Assembly: GCA_016187125.1 (NCBI GenBank)
Contig: JACPKF010000004.1
Span: forward strand, 23,868-78,933
DNA length: 55,066 bases
DNA from: Candidatus Saccharimonadota bacterium
Lineage (GTDB): Bacteria > Patescibacteriota > Saccharimonadia > Saccharimonadales > UBA10212
Direction: 5' to 3'
Below are positions 1 through 8,718 of the stretch, piece by piece; position 1 is the first letter of the stretch, and each line of letters begins with the position of its first letter. The notes under the pieces are model-generated. The model was not told the DNA's origin and did not search any database. It saw only the letters and a list, made by a program, of their open reading frames with translations. The position numbers were made by a program, and so were the translations under genes.

Positions 1-22
1 TCTTTTAGAAGACGAAGCCGTT

Positions 23-937
23 TCAGGCGCCGACTTTATCCTTGCGCGGCCGTTGCTTAGCATTTTGTTCGACGTATTCAATAATCTTCTCGGCCACGTT
101 ACGGCCGGTAACTTGTTCGATCCCAAAACCCGGACTGGAGTTTACCTCCAAAACCAGCGGTCCGCGTTTACTGCGCATAAGATCAACCCCGCAAATCGAA
201 AGACCCATAGCCCGGGCAGCTTTGACGGCTACCTTTCTTTCTTCATCCGTTAACTTGATTGAAGAACCCTCCCCTCCTTGATGAAGATTGGAACGAAATT
301 CATCAACACTTAAGTTCTGGCGTTTCATACTGGCCACAACTTTGCCGCCGACTACAAAAGCTCGCATATCAGTACCGGCAGATTCCTCAACATACTCTTG
401 GAGTAAGATGTTAGTACCTTCCTGGTCCATCAGGTAAAAGGATTGAATTACAGATTTTGCGGCCTTTTTGGTTTCTGCCAAAACCACCCCTCGGCCATGC
501 GTACCACTAGCCAGTTTGATAATGATCGGCGGACCATTGAGTTCCTCCATTAAGCGGTCAATATCACCGGCACCACGCGAGAAAATCGTTTTAGGCACAC
601 CGACTCCAGCTCGGGCCAGTAGTTGCATAGCCCGCAGTTTATCGCGTGAGCGGACTATGGCAATCGAACTAGCCGTGCTAAAAACTCCTTGCATCTCAAA
701 CTGACGGACAATGGCTGTACCATAACGAGTGTACGAAGAAGCAATCCGCGGAATTATGGCGTCAAAGCCCTCTAGGGTTTTGTCCTTATAGATTACTATC
801 GGATTATTGGCCTGAATTCTGGCCTCGCAAAGCCCATAGTTAATAATGCGAACTTCATGGCCTCGCTTTAGAGCCTCCTCTTTTATACGCTTAGTGGAGT
901 AGTTACCAGGACCTTTAGATAAAATCGCTATTTTCAT
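23..937 (-). CDS. rimK: RimK-like ATP-grasp ligase (ribosomal protein S6 glutamate ligase family)
   Basis: ATP-grasp motifs (PPIIIKLASGTHGRGV, EVNSSPGFGIE). The track start at 952 is a GTG; the likely start is the ATG at 937 (MKIAILSKGPG). Confidence 0.88.
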   Translation of the reverse strand: MKIAILSKGPGNYSTKRIKEEALKRGHEVRIINYGLCEARIQANNPIVIYKDKTLEGFDAIIPRIASSYTRYGTAIVRQFEMQGVFSTASSIAIVRSRDKLRAMQLLARAGVGVPKTIFSRGAGDIDRLMEELNGPPIIIKLASGTHGRGVVLAETKKAAKSVIQSFYLMDQEGTNILLQEYVEESAGTDMRAFVVGGKVVASMKRQNLSVDEFRSNLHQGGEGSSIKLTDEERKVAVKAARAMGLSICGVDLMRSKRGPLVLEVNSSPGFGIEQVTGRNVAEKIIEYVEQNAKQRPRKDKVGA

Positions 938-941
938 CCCG

Positions 942-1046
942 TTAGAACCCACTTACCTTCCGTACTATAATTAACGTCTGAACACGTGGGCATGCTTCAA
1001 GACACATATCAACATTGTAAGTTCTTTGGGTTCTAACGGGATTCAT
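942..1046 (-). CDS. Leader ORF MNPVRTQRTYNVDMCLEACPRVQTLIIVRKVSGF*, 5 nt before the rimK ATG
   Basis: Hand translation; same MNPVR start and F-TAA-CGGG-ATG ending as leaders at 14929 and 29397; below the ORF-track length cutoff. Confidence 0.6.
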   Translation of the reverse strand: MNPVRTQRTYNVDMCLEACPRVQTLIIVRKVSGF

Positions 1047-1050
1047 TTAA

Positions 1051-1530
1051 TTACTTACTCGCCTTTAAATGTGATCTAAGTCTCGAGCTGCGGATCTTTT
1101 CTTCTAGCTTAAGCGGTTGGCCTTTTTTAACATCGACTATAAATTTACCGCGTAATATATTACGGCCGATAAGTATAGGGTATACCTGTTGCGACCTATC
1201 GGCCAGGGTAAAAGAAGCTCTTATTTTTTTACCTTCAATTTTGATCAGAAACCTTACTTTGTACCGGGTTTGAATTGCTCCCATCGAACTAGCCACGGCG
1301 GTCTTGGAATAAGACCGTTTTATAATTTTTTTCTTCTGGTAAAACGGGCTTGTTCTACCAAAGAAATTGAAGGTTAGTCTGCTCTCTTCGTCAATTCTTA
1401 AGTTGGACACCCAGATAGTCGATGTTTTAGCCCCCGTATCAATGCGAGCCGGTATATTCAAAACATCTAGAGTTGGAAAACTTATTTTCTCAACCCGTCC
1501 AATTAATTTTCTTGGCCTGCGCTTGTTCAT
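1051..1530 (-). CDS. RimK-associated ATP-dependent zinc protease-like protein (retropepsin-like fold)
   Basis: IPARIDTGAKTSTIW motif and adjacency to rimK. Confidence 0.7.
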   Translation of the reverse strand: MNKRRPRKLIGRVEKISFPTLDVLNIPARIDTGAKTSTIWVSNLRIDEESRLTFNFFGRTSPFYQKKKIIKRSYSKTAVASSMGAIQTRYKVRFLIKIEGKKIRASFTLADRSQQVYPILIGRNILRGKFIVDVKKGQPLKLEEKIRSSRLRSHLKASK

Positions 1531-1695
1531 TTCGCGTTATTTTTAACATTTTTTGTATCTTTAATCAAGTTAAAGTCCTCCCGCAGAGTTATTCATAACA
1601 GTGGTCGGTTAATTTCCGGAATGGGTCACGCGGCTATAAGCCAGCCAAACAAAAAATGCCAAAATAACTATTAACATTATTATCATCGGTATAAA

Positions 1696-1766
1696 CCCAG
1701 CACTTAGCGCCGAGTGCTTCGCGTATATCCGCTTACGGCGGATAATCTCGGAGACTAAGTGCTGGG
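1696..1766. repeat. Nested inverted-repeat element, copy 1
   Basis: CCCAGCACTTAG...CTAAGTGCTGGG outer arms with inner ATCCGC...GCGGAT hairpin; near copy at 15849..15917. Confidence 0.75.
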
Positions 1767-1841
1767 TAGAGCCGGTTTGGTTTTTGGTTCGCAAGTTCAT
1801 CCAAGCTTTATTGTACCGCCCCAGTAAGTAAACACAACCTT

Positions 1842-1871
1842 TTGACTCAATGCAGCGTTTTATGCTATAAT
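1842..1871 (+). promoter_or_regulatory. Sigma-70-like promoter TTGACT-N18-TATAAT
   Basis: -10 hexamer ends 8 nt before the ATG at 1880, so the transcript may be leaderless. Confidence 0.6.
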
Positions 1872-1879
1872 ATGCTACT

Positions 1880-2530
1880 ATGAATGCGTTTAGAGTTGAT
1901 GGAGACGGTTTGCCGACAAAGGGCATTGCCAATGAGACTGGCGTAGCCCCGATTGTCTTGCTGGATAGGGAAACTTGGCGTAATTCTGCCGAAACGGCCT
2001 TTAAGACCGCCCAAGCAACCGGCCAGCCGCTAAGTCTGTTATTTATAGATCTCAATCATTTTAAAGACGTCAACGACACTTTGGGGCATAGTGTAGGTGA
2101 CGAGGTTCTTGGTGAGATACAAACATTAGTTAAACTGCTTGAAGGCAAGCTGCGCATTAGGGATACGGCTGAAAGGCCCAAGGAAGATCGGGATCAGCTG
2201 TCCGTTAATCCAATAAAGCCTCCTGACTCCACCTATTTGCAGGACCATGGTATTGATCCCAAGCTTTTCGCCATAGAGGGCGGCCGCATAGGCGGAGACG
2301 AGTTCGCTTTAATCTGTAAAGCAGACAAAGCAGGAGCAAAATCAGTAGCCCAGCGTTTGCTTCTTGCAAAAGCCGACCAAGCTATGTATGAAGATAAGCG
2401 GGACCAGCTGCCGCCTCTGACTAAGGAGCAGGAACAGTTCTTGCTAGATATTGAGGCTGGTCTAAAAGACCATAACATCCGTTTGCGAGATGTCGGTAGA
2501 TATTTGCTCTTATTAGCCAATAAGGCTTAG
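1880..2530 (+). CDS. GGDEF-domain protein
   Basis: [24 protein letters not shown] ... [18 protein letters not shown] ... ADQAMYEDK. Confidence 0.8.
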   Translation: MNAFRVDGDGLPTKGIANETGVAPIVLLDRETWRNSAETAFKTAQATGQPLSLLFIDLNHFKDVNDTLGHSVGDEVLGEIQTLVKLLEGKLRIRDTAERPKEDRDQLSVNPIKPPDSTYLQDHGIDPKLFAIEGGRIGGDEFALICKADKAGAKSVAQRLLLAKADQAMYEDKRDQLPPLTKEQEQFLLDIEAGLKDHNIRLRDVGRYLLLLANKA

Positions 2531-3708
2531 CGCCAAAGGCTTTTTTTGCCACCGGCTTGAAATTCTTCCAGCAGCTGGATTTGTTCCTTGCTAAGTTTAG
2601 TCGGTGTATCCACCAAAATTGTCACGATATGGGCGCCACGTTTACCCTGAGCGGAGTCGAAGGGGCCAGAGCCTTTTAAGTGTGGTACACCATGGTCGGA
2701 CAATTTAAAGTCGCTGCCGCTTTGGGTGCCGGCTGGCACTTTCATTCGTACCGGGCCATCAACTGTTTCTACATCTATTTCGGTACCCAAGGCTGCCTCT
2801 ACCATGCCGACGTTTTCGCTAGACAATATAAGCTCGCCCTCGCGGGTGAATTTTTTGTGCGGCCGGACCCTAATATTTACGTATAAATCGCCCTTGGGAC
2901 CACCCTCGATAGCTTCGCCGTGTTCACGCAGGCGGATTACGGCGCCGTCGTCAATGCCGGCCGGAACTTTAAGTTTAACGGTTTGACTTTTGCGCTGGGT
3001 GCCTTTGCCGTGGCAGACTGTGCAGGACTTCTCGGCAATTTTGCCCCTACCCTTGCATTTTGGACAAACAGCGGCTTGTTGGATATTGCCAAAAACCGTC
3101 CGCATGACGTTAGTGATCTGGCCGCTGCCTTTGCACTGGTCGCAGGTTTTTAATTCGTAGCCCGGTTCCACGGTGGTGCCTTGGCAGTGCTCGCAACTGT
3201 CTTCCAGATTCAATCTAAGATCAACCTCGGTGCCAAAAACGGCATTCTCAAAAGAGATTTCTACGGTCGTCTCGACGTCGCTGCCACGCCGTTGAGCTTT
3301 GCGAAATCCTGAGCCTGTCGAAGGACCGCCAAAAAAATTACCAAATATGTCACCAAGTCCCAGATCGCCAAAATCAAAACGAAACTCTTGTTTACCCTGA
3401 GCGGAGTCAAAGGGCCCTGTTCCACCAAAACCTCCGCCATAGGCGGAAAAGGGGTTACCGTCGCTAGCGGCGCTGCTGCCAACACCGGCATGGCCGAACT
3501 GGTCGTAGCGTTTACGCTTTTCGGTGTCTTTTAAAACTTCGTAAGCCTCATTGATTTCCTTAAAGCTTTCTTCGTTGCCCCCACGATCCGGATGATGTTC
3601 TACGGCCAGCCGGCGGTAAGCTTTTTTAAGCTCGTCGGCACTAGCGGATCTACCGACTCCCAAAATCTCATAATAATCCTTCTTAGCCACCACAAAGCCC
3701 TCGAGCAC
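2527..3708 (-). CDS. dnaJ: Chaperone DnaJ
   Basis: J domain ([34 protein letters not shown]), four CxxCxGxG-type motifs, C-terminal domain. True start probably at [11 protein letters not shown]. Confidence 0.95.
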   Translation of the reverse strand: MLEGFVVAKKDYYEILGVGRSASADELKKAYRRLAVEHHPDRGGNEESFKEINEAYEVLKDTEKRKRYDQFGHAGVGSSAASDGNPFSAYGGGFGGTGPFDSAQGKQEFRFDFGDLGLGDIFGNFFGGPSTGSGFRKAQRRGSDVETTVEISFENAVFGTEVDLRLNLEDSCEHCQGTTVEPGYELKTCDQCKGSGQITNVMRTVFGNIQQAAVCPKCKGRGKIAEKSCTVCHGKGTQRKSQTVKLKVPAGIDDGAVIRLREHGEAIEGGPKGDLYVNIRVRPHKKFTREGELILSSENVGMVEAALGTEIDVETVDGPVRMKVPAGTQSGSDFKLSDHGVPHLKGSGPFDSAQGKRGAHIVTILVDTPTKLSKEQIQLLEEFQAGGKKSLWR

Positions 3709-4120
3709 TTCTGCGCCAAAACACAGCAGTTACAACCTCATTAATAACTTGTATATCTTTGTTGGAGAATTCTCGTGAAGTTGCCCTGTTAAATCTGCCT
3801 GGCCCGGGCCCATTTTTTGCTTGATTGGCAGGATCAAACGCATCCCAAGTATAGTGAACTGGTCTATCCGCATTCTTGCCGGTCGCCGAAGAGCGTACTC
3901 TTGTGTAGAAAAAACTTGTCGTTCCTGGCTGAGCTGTATGTCTCAGACAAATTACACGTCCGTCTTCCAGCAGTTCAACAACTTCACGATTACCATAATC
4001 GGATGGTTCGTCTTGTAAAACATCCAGGATAACAAAACTTAAGGGGGCGAGAGTTCTGAGGGATCGGTCACTGTTTGCCAGTACATCTTCGGTTTTAACA
4101 TCTGGGTGATGCTTAGGCAT
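3683..4120 (-). CDS. Hypothetical protein in the chaperone cluster
   Basis: 145-aa ORF overlapping the dnaJ start region. Confidence 0.5.
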   Translation of the reverse strand: MPKHHPDVKTEDVLANSDRSLRTLAPLSFVILDVLQDEPSDYGNREVVELLEDGRVICLRHTAQPGTTSFFYTRVRSSATGKNADRPVHYTWDAFDPANQAKNGPGPGRFNRATSREFSNKDIQVINEVVTAVFWRRSARGLCGG

Positions 4121-4155
4121 TTTTTAGCTTACCTTCTAGCCACAATTGGCAATAA

Positions 4156-4455
4156 TTATTCATGCTTGTGCCACATGAAATTGTCTATTAATTCTTGAAC
4201 GATCGCTCTCGAATCAAAAATAAGCTGACTTGTTACACCACTAGGAGTTCTTTCCCCTAAAACCGCGACAACGTAATCCCCAGATCTTAATTCTGACGTA
4301 TGCCTATATCCAGATGGTACACGCGATAATGCAGTTTCCGAGCGGGCAAGCATCTCAAGAATGTAAGGGACCTGGGTTTCATCAAAACCATAATCTACCC
4401 CCGCTGACTGTAAAAATATACCTGCTCTCTCAAGCTGCTGCTCAGTCGGTTTCAT
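4156..4455 (-). CDS. Hypothetical protein in the chaperone cluster
   Basis: 99-aa ORF; start overlaps stop of the upstream ORF. Confidence 0.5.
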   Translation of the reverse strand: MKPTEQQLERAGIFLQSAGVDYGFDETQVPYILEMLARSETALSRVPSGYRHTSELRSGDYVVAVLGERTPSGVTSQLIFDSRAIVQELIDNFMWHKHE

Positions 4456-4778
4456 TGCCGGCCAATCATGCCTTTGGGATCCGGTACAGCTTCGAGCGTT
4501 ACAAGTTCTGCCAGCCCAAGCGGCGCTTGTCGCTTTGGCGAACCAACCTGATCAGTTTCGTATGGCCTATACTCCTCTGAAGAGTGGTCTCCCAGTCCGG
4601 GAGGTTGGTAACCGTGCTCAGCGGCCATGTAGGCAATGCCTGCAAGAAAAGGCTCAGCGTTTGTCCGGTCAACCGGCCATCGGCCTCGGCTGATGGCTAC
4701 GCCTTTCATGAACTCCTCTGCCGTTGGTCTTGGGGCACCTTCTAATCCGGGCATTTTATTTATCCTTCTTATCATCAT
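4452..4778 (-). CDS. Hypothetical protein, paralog of 5039..5332
   Basis: Shared MPGLEGAPRPTAEEFMK(G/S)VAISRGR...NAEPFLAGIAYMAAEHGYQPP. Confidence 0.7.
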   Translation of the reverse strand: MMIRRINKMPGLEGAPRPTAEEFMKGVAISRGRWPVDRTNAEPFLAGIAYMAAEHGYQPPGLGDHSSEEYRPYETDQVGSPKRQAPLGLAELVTLEAVPDPKGMIGRQ

Positions 4779-4879
4779 TATTAACTACTTCGCCCACCGT
4801 CGCTAATCCGGCCTTCGTAGCCGAAGTTACTTCGGCGGAGTAGGCAGCTATGGCGGCCTTCGGTTGTTGAATTATTAGA

Positions 4880-5035
4880 CTATTCCTTTTCATTGGATTC
4901 AACAACCTTGCCTTCGATGAACTTCTTGTCTTTAACCACATAAACCGACTGGGCATATTTGATGCCTATTTTAACTCCCGCGGCCAGAGCAACTGCGGGA
5001 AGTAGCACATAGCGCAAAAAACTTGCCGGCTTCAT
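4880..5035 (-). CDS. Short single-TM protein MKPASFLRYVLLPAVALAAGVKIGIKYAQSVYVVKDKKFIEGKVVESNEKE*
   Basis: Hand translation; not in ORF track; begins 3 nt after the stop of 5039..5332; hydrophobic N-terminus. Confidence 0.55.
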   Translation of the reverse strand: MKPASFLRYVLLPAVALAAGVKIGIKYAQSVYVVKDKKFIEGKVVESNEKE

Positions 5036-5038
5036 TAC

Positions 5039-5332
5039 TTAGCCAATCATGTCTTTGGGGTCCGGTACAGCTTCAGGCGTCGGAAGTTCTGGTAGCCTAA
5101 GCGACGCTCGTTGGTTTAGCAAACTAACCAGATCGGTTCCGAATGACCTATATTCCTCTGAAGAGCGGTCTCCAAGTTCGGGAGGTTGGTAACCGTGCTC
5201 AGCGGCCATGTAGGCAATACCTGCAAGAAAAGGCTCAGCGTTTGTTTCGTCAATCTTCCGGCCTCGGCTGATGGCTACGCTTTTCATGAACTCCTCTGCC
5301 GTTGGTCTTGGGGCACCTTCTAATCCGGGCAT
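5039..5332 (-). CDS. Hypothetical protein, paralog of 4452..4778, directly after dnaK
   Basis: As above. Confidence 0.7.
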   Translation of the reverse strand: MPGLEGAPRPTAEEFMKSVAISRGRKIDETNAEPFLAGIAYMAAEHGYQPPELGDRSSEEYRSFGTDLVSLLNQRASLRLPELPTPEAVPDPKDMIG

Positions 5333-5333
5333 T

Positions 5334-7337
5334 TTATTTATCCTTCTTATCAGAATCTACAACCTCGCCTTCGACCGGCTCGTCCTTCGAAGACCCTGAG
5401 CCTGTCGAACGGGTGTCTTTTTTACCGGATTTCTTATCACTGCTTGACTCGCCATCCTTCGCCTTGCTTCCACCTTCGCCTGCTTCATCCCCCTTCGCTG
5501 AAGCTTCGGAGGACTCGTCCGCTTTTGCGGACTCGTACATTTTGGCGCCGATGGGCATGATCTTCTCACTCAAATCTTTGGCGGCTTTTTCTACTTCTTC
5601 TTTATCGGTCGCTTCCAGATGGGTCTTGGCCTCGTCAATCGCCTCTTGAAGAGTCTTCAAGTCTTCTTCGGATAGTTTGTCTTTGTACTCAGTCTTCATC
5701 TTTTCGGCTTGGTATACGGAGTTGTCCAGCTGGTTTTTGACTTCGGCCGCTTCGCGCTTTTTGCGATCTTCTTCGGCGTGAGTCTCGGCTTCTTTGGCGG
5801 CTTTTTCTACCTCGGCTTTATCTAAATTACCGCTGCCGGAAATTGTAATGCTTTGTTCTTTGCCGGTGCCTTTGTCTTTAGCCGACACATTTAAAATACC
5901 GTTGGCATCGATATTAAAAGTGACTTCGATTTGCGGCACGCCGCGCGGCGCCGGTGGAATGCCGTCCAGCACAAACCGGCCCAGGCTTTTGTTGTCGGCG
6001 GACATTTCACGCTCGCCCTGCAGCACATGAATCTCCACGCTGTTTTGATTATCGGCCGCCGTCGAAAACGTTTCGTTCTTAGAAGTAGGGATGGTGGTAT
6101 TGCGCTCAATCAGTTTGGTTGTCACGCTTCCCAGAGTTTCAATACCTAAAGATAGAGGTGTCACATCAAGCAGCAACACATCTTTAACATCGCCTTGCAG
6201 AACGCCGGCTTGAATAGCCGCGCCAATGGCTACGACTTCGTCCGGATTAACTCCTTTAAGCGGCTCTTTGCCAAAAACTGATTTTACTTTATCAATCACT
6301 GCCGGCATGCGAGTCATGCCACCCACCAGCACGATTTCGTCGATGTTTTTGGCATCAAGCTTGGCGTCTTTGAGGGCTTTTTTGACGGGCTCGGCGGTTT
6401 TATCTATCAGGTCTTGAACTAGCTCCACCAACTTGGCGCGGGTCAGTTTATATTCAAAATGCTTGGGACCTTCGGCGTCGGCTGTCAAAAACGGCAAGTT
6501 AATATCGGCAACTTCGGTGGTTGACAGTTCTTTCTTGGCCTTTTCGGCTTCTTCTTTAAGACGCTGCATAGCCGCTTTGTCATCCTTAACGTCAATACCG
6601 GACTGGTTTTTAAACTGGTCCACAAAGTGGTTGACGATTCTAAGATCAAAATCTTCGCCGCCTAGATGGGTGTCGCCATTGGTAGAAAGCACTTCAAAGA
6701 CGCTTTCGCCAAGTTGCAGAATGGATAGGTCAAAGGTGCCGCCGCCAAGGTCAAAAACGGCAATTTTTTCTTCCTTGCCTTTGTCCAGGCCGTAGGCTAA
6801 AGCGGCCGCCGTTGGCTCGTTGATAATGCGTTTGACTTCCAGCCCGGCAATCTTACCGGCGTCTTTAGTGGCTTGGCGCTGGCTGTCATCAAAGTAGGCC
6901 GGCACGGTAATTACGGCCTCGGTTACCGGCTCGCCCAAGAACTTTTCGGCGTCGGCTTTGAGTTTAGATAAAATCATGCCGCTAACTTCTTCGGGGCTGT
7001 AATCTTTACCAGCCATTTCGACTTTTACGCCTCCGGCGGCTGCCGGACCGGCTTTGACTATTTTGTAGGGCATTAATTTGATGTCTCGTTGGACTTCCTC
7101 ATCCGTAAATTTGCGGCCAATCAGACGCTTGACACCAAAAATGGTGTTGGTTGGGTTAGTTACCCGCTGGCGGTTAGCCACTTGTCCGACCAAACGCTCA
7201 CCATTTTTATTGATAGCTACCACGCTTGGCGTGGTGCGGTTGCCTTCGCTGTTGGCGATAATTTCCGGTTTACCGGCCTGCATCACGGCCATCGCCGAAT
7301 TTGTAGTACCGAGGTCGATCCCAATTATCTTACCCAT
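5334..7337 (-). CDS. dnaK: Chaperone DnaK (Hsp70)
   Basis: [30 protein letters not shown]-type motif, full length 667 aa. Confidence 0.97.
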   Translation of the reverse strand: MGKIIGIDLGTTNSAMAVMQAGKPEIIANSEGNRTTPSVVAINKNGERLVGQVANRQRVTNPTNTIFGVKRLIGRKFTDEEVQRDIKLMPYKIVKAGPAAAGGVKVEMAGKDYSPEEVSGMILSKLKADAEKFLGEPVTEAVITVPAYFDDSQRQATKDAGKIAGLEVKRIINEPTAAALAYGLDKGKEEKIAVFDLGGGTFDLSILQLGESVFEVLSTNGDTHLGGEDFDLRIVNHFVDQFKNQSGIDVKDDKAAMQRLKEEAEKAKKELSTTEVADINLPFLTADAEGPKHFEYKLTRAKLVELVQDLIDKTAEPVKKALKDAKLDAKNIDEIVLVGGMTRMPAVIDKVKSVFGKEPLKGVNPDEVVAIGAAIQAGVLQGDVKDVLLLDVTPLSLGIETLGSVTTKLIERNTTIPTSKNETFSTAADNQNSVEIHVLQGEREMSADNKSLGRFVLDGIPPAPRGVPQIEVTFNIDANGILNVSAKDKGTGKEQSITISGSGNLDKAEVEKAAKEAETHAEEDRKKREAAEVKNQLDNSVYQAEKMKTEYKDKLSEEDLKTLQEAIDEAKTHLEATDKEEVEKAAKDLSEKIMPIGAKMYESAKADESSEASAKGDEAGEGGSKAKDGESSSDKKSGKKDTRSTGSGSSKDEPVEGEVVDSDKKDK

Positions 7338-7410
7338 TTAATACCTCCTTTAGTTGTTCTTTACCCCGAGCTTGTCGAGGGGCTAAATCTATGCCTATAA
7401 TTTTTCCCAT
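7330..7410 (-). CDS. Leader [29 protein letters not shown] overlapping the dnaK start
   Basis: Hand translation of revcomp 7330-7410; SD-like AGGAAGG upstream; stop TAA lies within ATGGGTAAG of dnaK. Confidence 0.55.
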   Translation of the reverse strand: MGKIIGIDLAPRQARGKEQLKEVLNG

Positions 7411-7422
7411 GCTACTTCCTTC

Positions 7423-7668
7423 CTAATATATATTTTTCGTGTTAGTCCGTCCTTCTCCATTTGGATCAGGTCTACCGGGTATAGTGCCATATAGTCCACC
7501 TCTTGCGACCTCGCCAGTTAAGACTTCTTCAGCCATAGGGGCCCACGGATGACCCATTGGAGTAAAGTTGCTCCTCACTCCGCCTGTTACATATCGCCCT
7601 AATTCTTGTTCCAGCTCTTTCCGAGTTTTTCGTATTGATTCAGGAAAACCATCTTGTACTTCTGTCAT
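7423..7668 (-). CDS. Hypothetical protein in the chaperone cluster
   Basis: 81-aa ORF between grpE and dnaK. Confidence 0.5.
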   Translation of the reverse strand: MTEVQDGFPESIRKTRKELEQELGRYVTGGVRSNFTPMGHPWAPMAEEVLTGEVARGGLYGTIPGRPDPNGEGRTNTKNIY

Positions 7669-7691
7669 ATCATTTCTCCTCTTTCTTTACT

Positions 7692-7976
7692 TTAACCACT
7701 GTGTGTTCTTCTTCGGTTTCGTTCGAGCAACTCTTGAGCTCGCCGGCGCTCGACAAAATCTCTTAACTCGGAAAAATCACCGGTATGTCCTGCTTCAGAA
7801 ACCCTTAGCCTGCTTTCAAGTTCTTCTGGGAAAATTATTGGTTCGAATATAGCCCTATAGAATCCTGCAATAACCTTTCTGCCAATAAGGTTCAGGGTTT
7901 TAGTTCTTTCAGGGGTTTCTGATATTCTGATTATCTTTCTATCATGAAAATCCACCTCAATAACCTGTCTGCCCAT
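7692..7976 (-). CDS. Hypothetical protein in the chaperone cluster
   Basis: 94-aa ORF directly after grpE. Confidence 0.55.
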   Translation of the reverse strand: MGRQVIEVDFHDRKIIRISETPERTKTLNLIGRKVIAGFYRAIFEPIIFPEELESRLRVSEAGHTGDFSELRDFVERRRAQELLERNRRRTHSG

Positions 7977-7978
7977 AT

Positions 7979-8437
7979 CTAACCTTTCCTTACTTTAACC
8001 ATGGCGGGACGAACAACTTCGCTGCCGATTTTGTAGCCTGCTTGCAATTCTTCACTGACAACCTCACGTTCTCCGTCACCGTCCTCCATATGCACCGCTT
8101 CATGCAAACGCGGATCAAACCGCTGACCCACGGTTTTTATCCGCTCCAGCCCGAGCTGATTAAAGGCTGCCTCAAACTGCTTAATAACGCTTTGAACTCC
8201 CTTAAGATAATCGTGATCTTTCAGGTCATTCGGCGCGTGCACCAGGGCTCGTTCCAAGCTATCAATTGCCGGCAAAAGCTCGCGCAAAATTATTACTTTG
8301 TAAAAATTGCCCAGTTTTGCCGTGTCTTCTTCTGTGCGACGGCGAATATTAATTGCGTCGGCCCGCTCCCGCCGCAGTGCCTCTGTGAGTTCGGCAATTT
8401 GTTGCTGCAAGTTTTGAATTGTTGGTTTTTTAGTCAT
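7979..8437 (-). CDS. grpE: Nucleotide exchange factor GrpE
   Basis: LLPAIDSLERALVH, FDPRLHEAVHMEDGDGE, VVSEELQAGYKIGSEVVRPAMVKVRKG. Confidence 0.92.
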   Translation of the reverse strand: MTKKPTIQNLQQQIAELTEALRRERADAINIRRRTEEDTAKLGNFYKVIILRELLPAIDSLERALVHAPNDLKDHDYLKGVQSVIKQFEAAFNQLGLERIKTVGQRFDPRLHEAVHMEDGDGEREVVSEELQAGYKIGSEVVRPAMVKVRKG

Positions 8438-8718
8438 TTTACAGTTCTTTCTTCGCCAGTTGTTTCGTTATTTATAGTTCTAAGACACGCCCTAAGACCC
8501 CAGCTCGATATAACCCTGGCCTCATGCTCAGATAACCCGCTTTGCTTTAGCCGACCTTCAATTCCTAAAGTCGCCTCTGTTACACCAAAACGAGCAATAA
8601 AAGAATCATCAGAACCACCAACAAAAGCTTCTTCCCAGCGAGTTCTAGCATACTGAAAACCTTGCAGTCTTAAACTAGACATAAATTGTATTCTCCAAGG
8701 TTTTACCGGCGCGGCCAA
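8434..8718 (-). CDS. Hypothetical protein between hrcA and grpE
   Basis: Overlaps the hrcA 3' end and, by 4 nt, the grpE start. Confidence 0.45.
   Translation of the reverse strand: MAAPVKPWRIQFMSSLRLQGFQYARTRWEEAFVGGSDDSFIARFGVTEATLGIEGRLKQSGLSEHEARVISSWGLRACLRTINNETTGEERTVK

Noticed and set aside
1609-2055. 148-aa minus-strand ORF over the GGDEF gene and nested repeat
   Set aside because: Overlaps a strong GGDEF CDS and a palindromic repeat; translation shows no recognisable domain.
5302-5649. 115-aa plus-strand ORF over the dnaK tail
   Set aside because: Shadow of the charged DnaK C-terminus.
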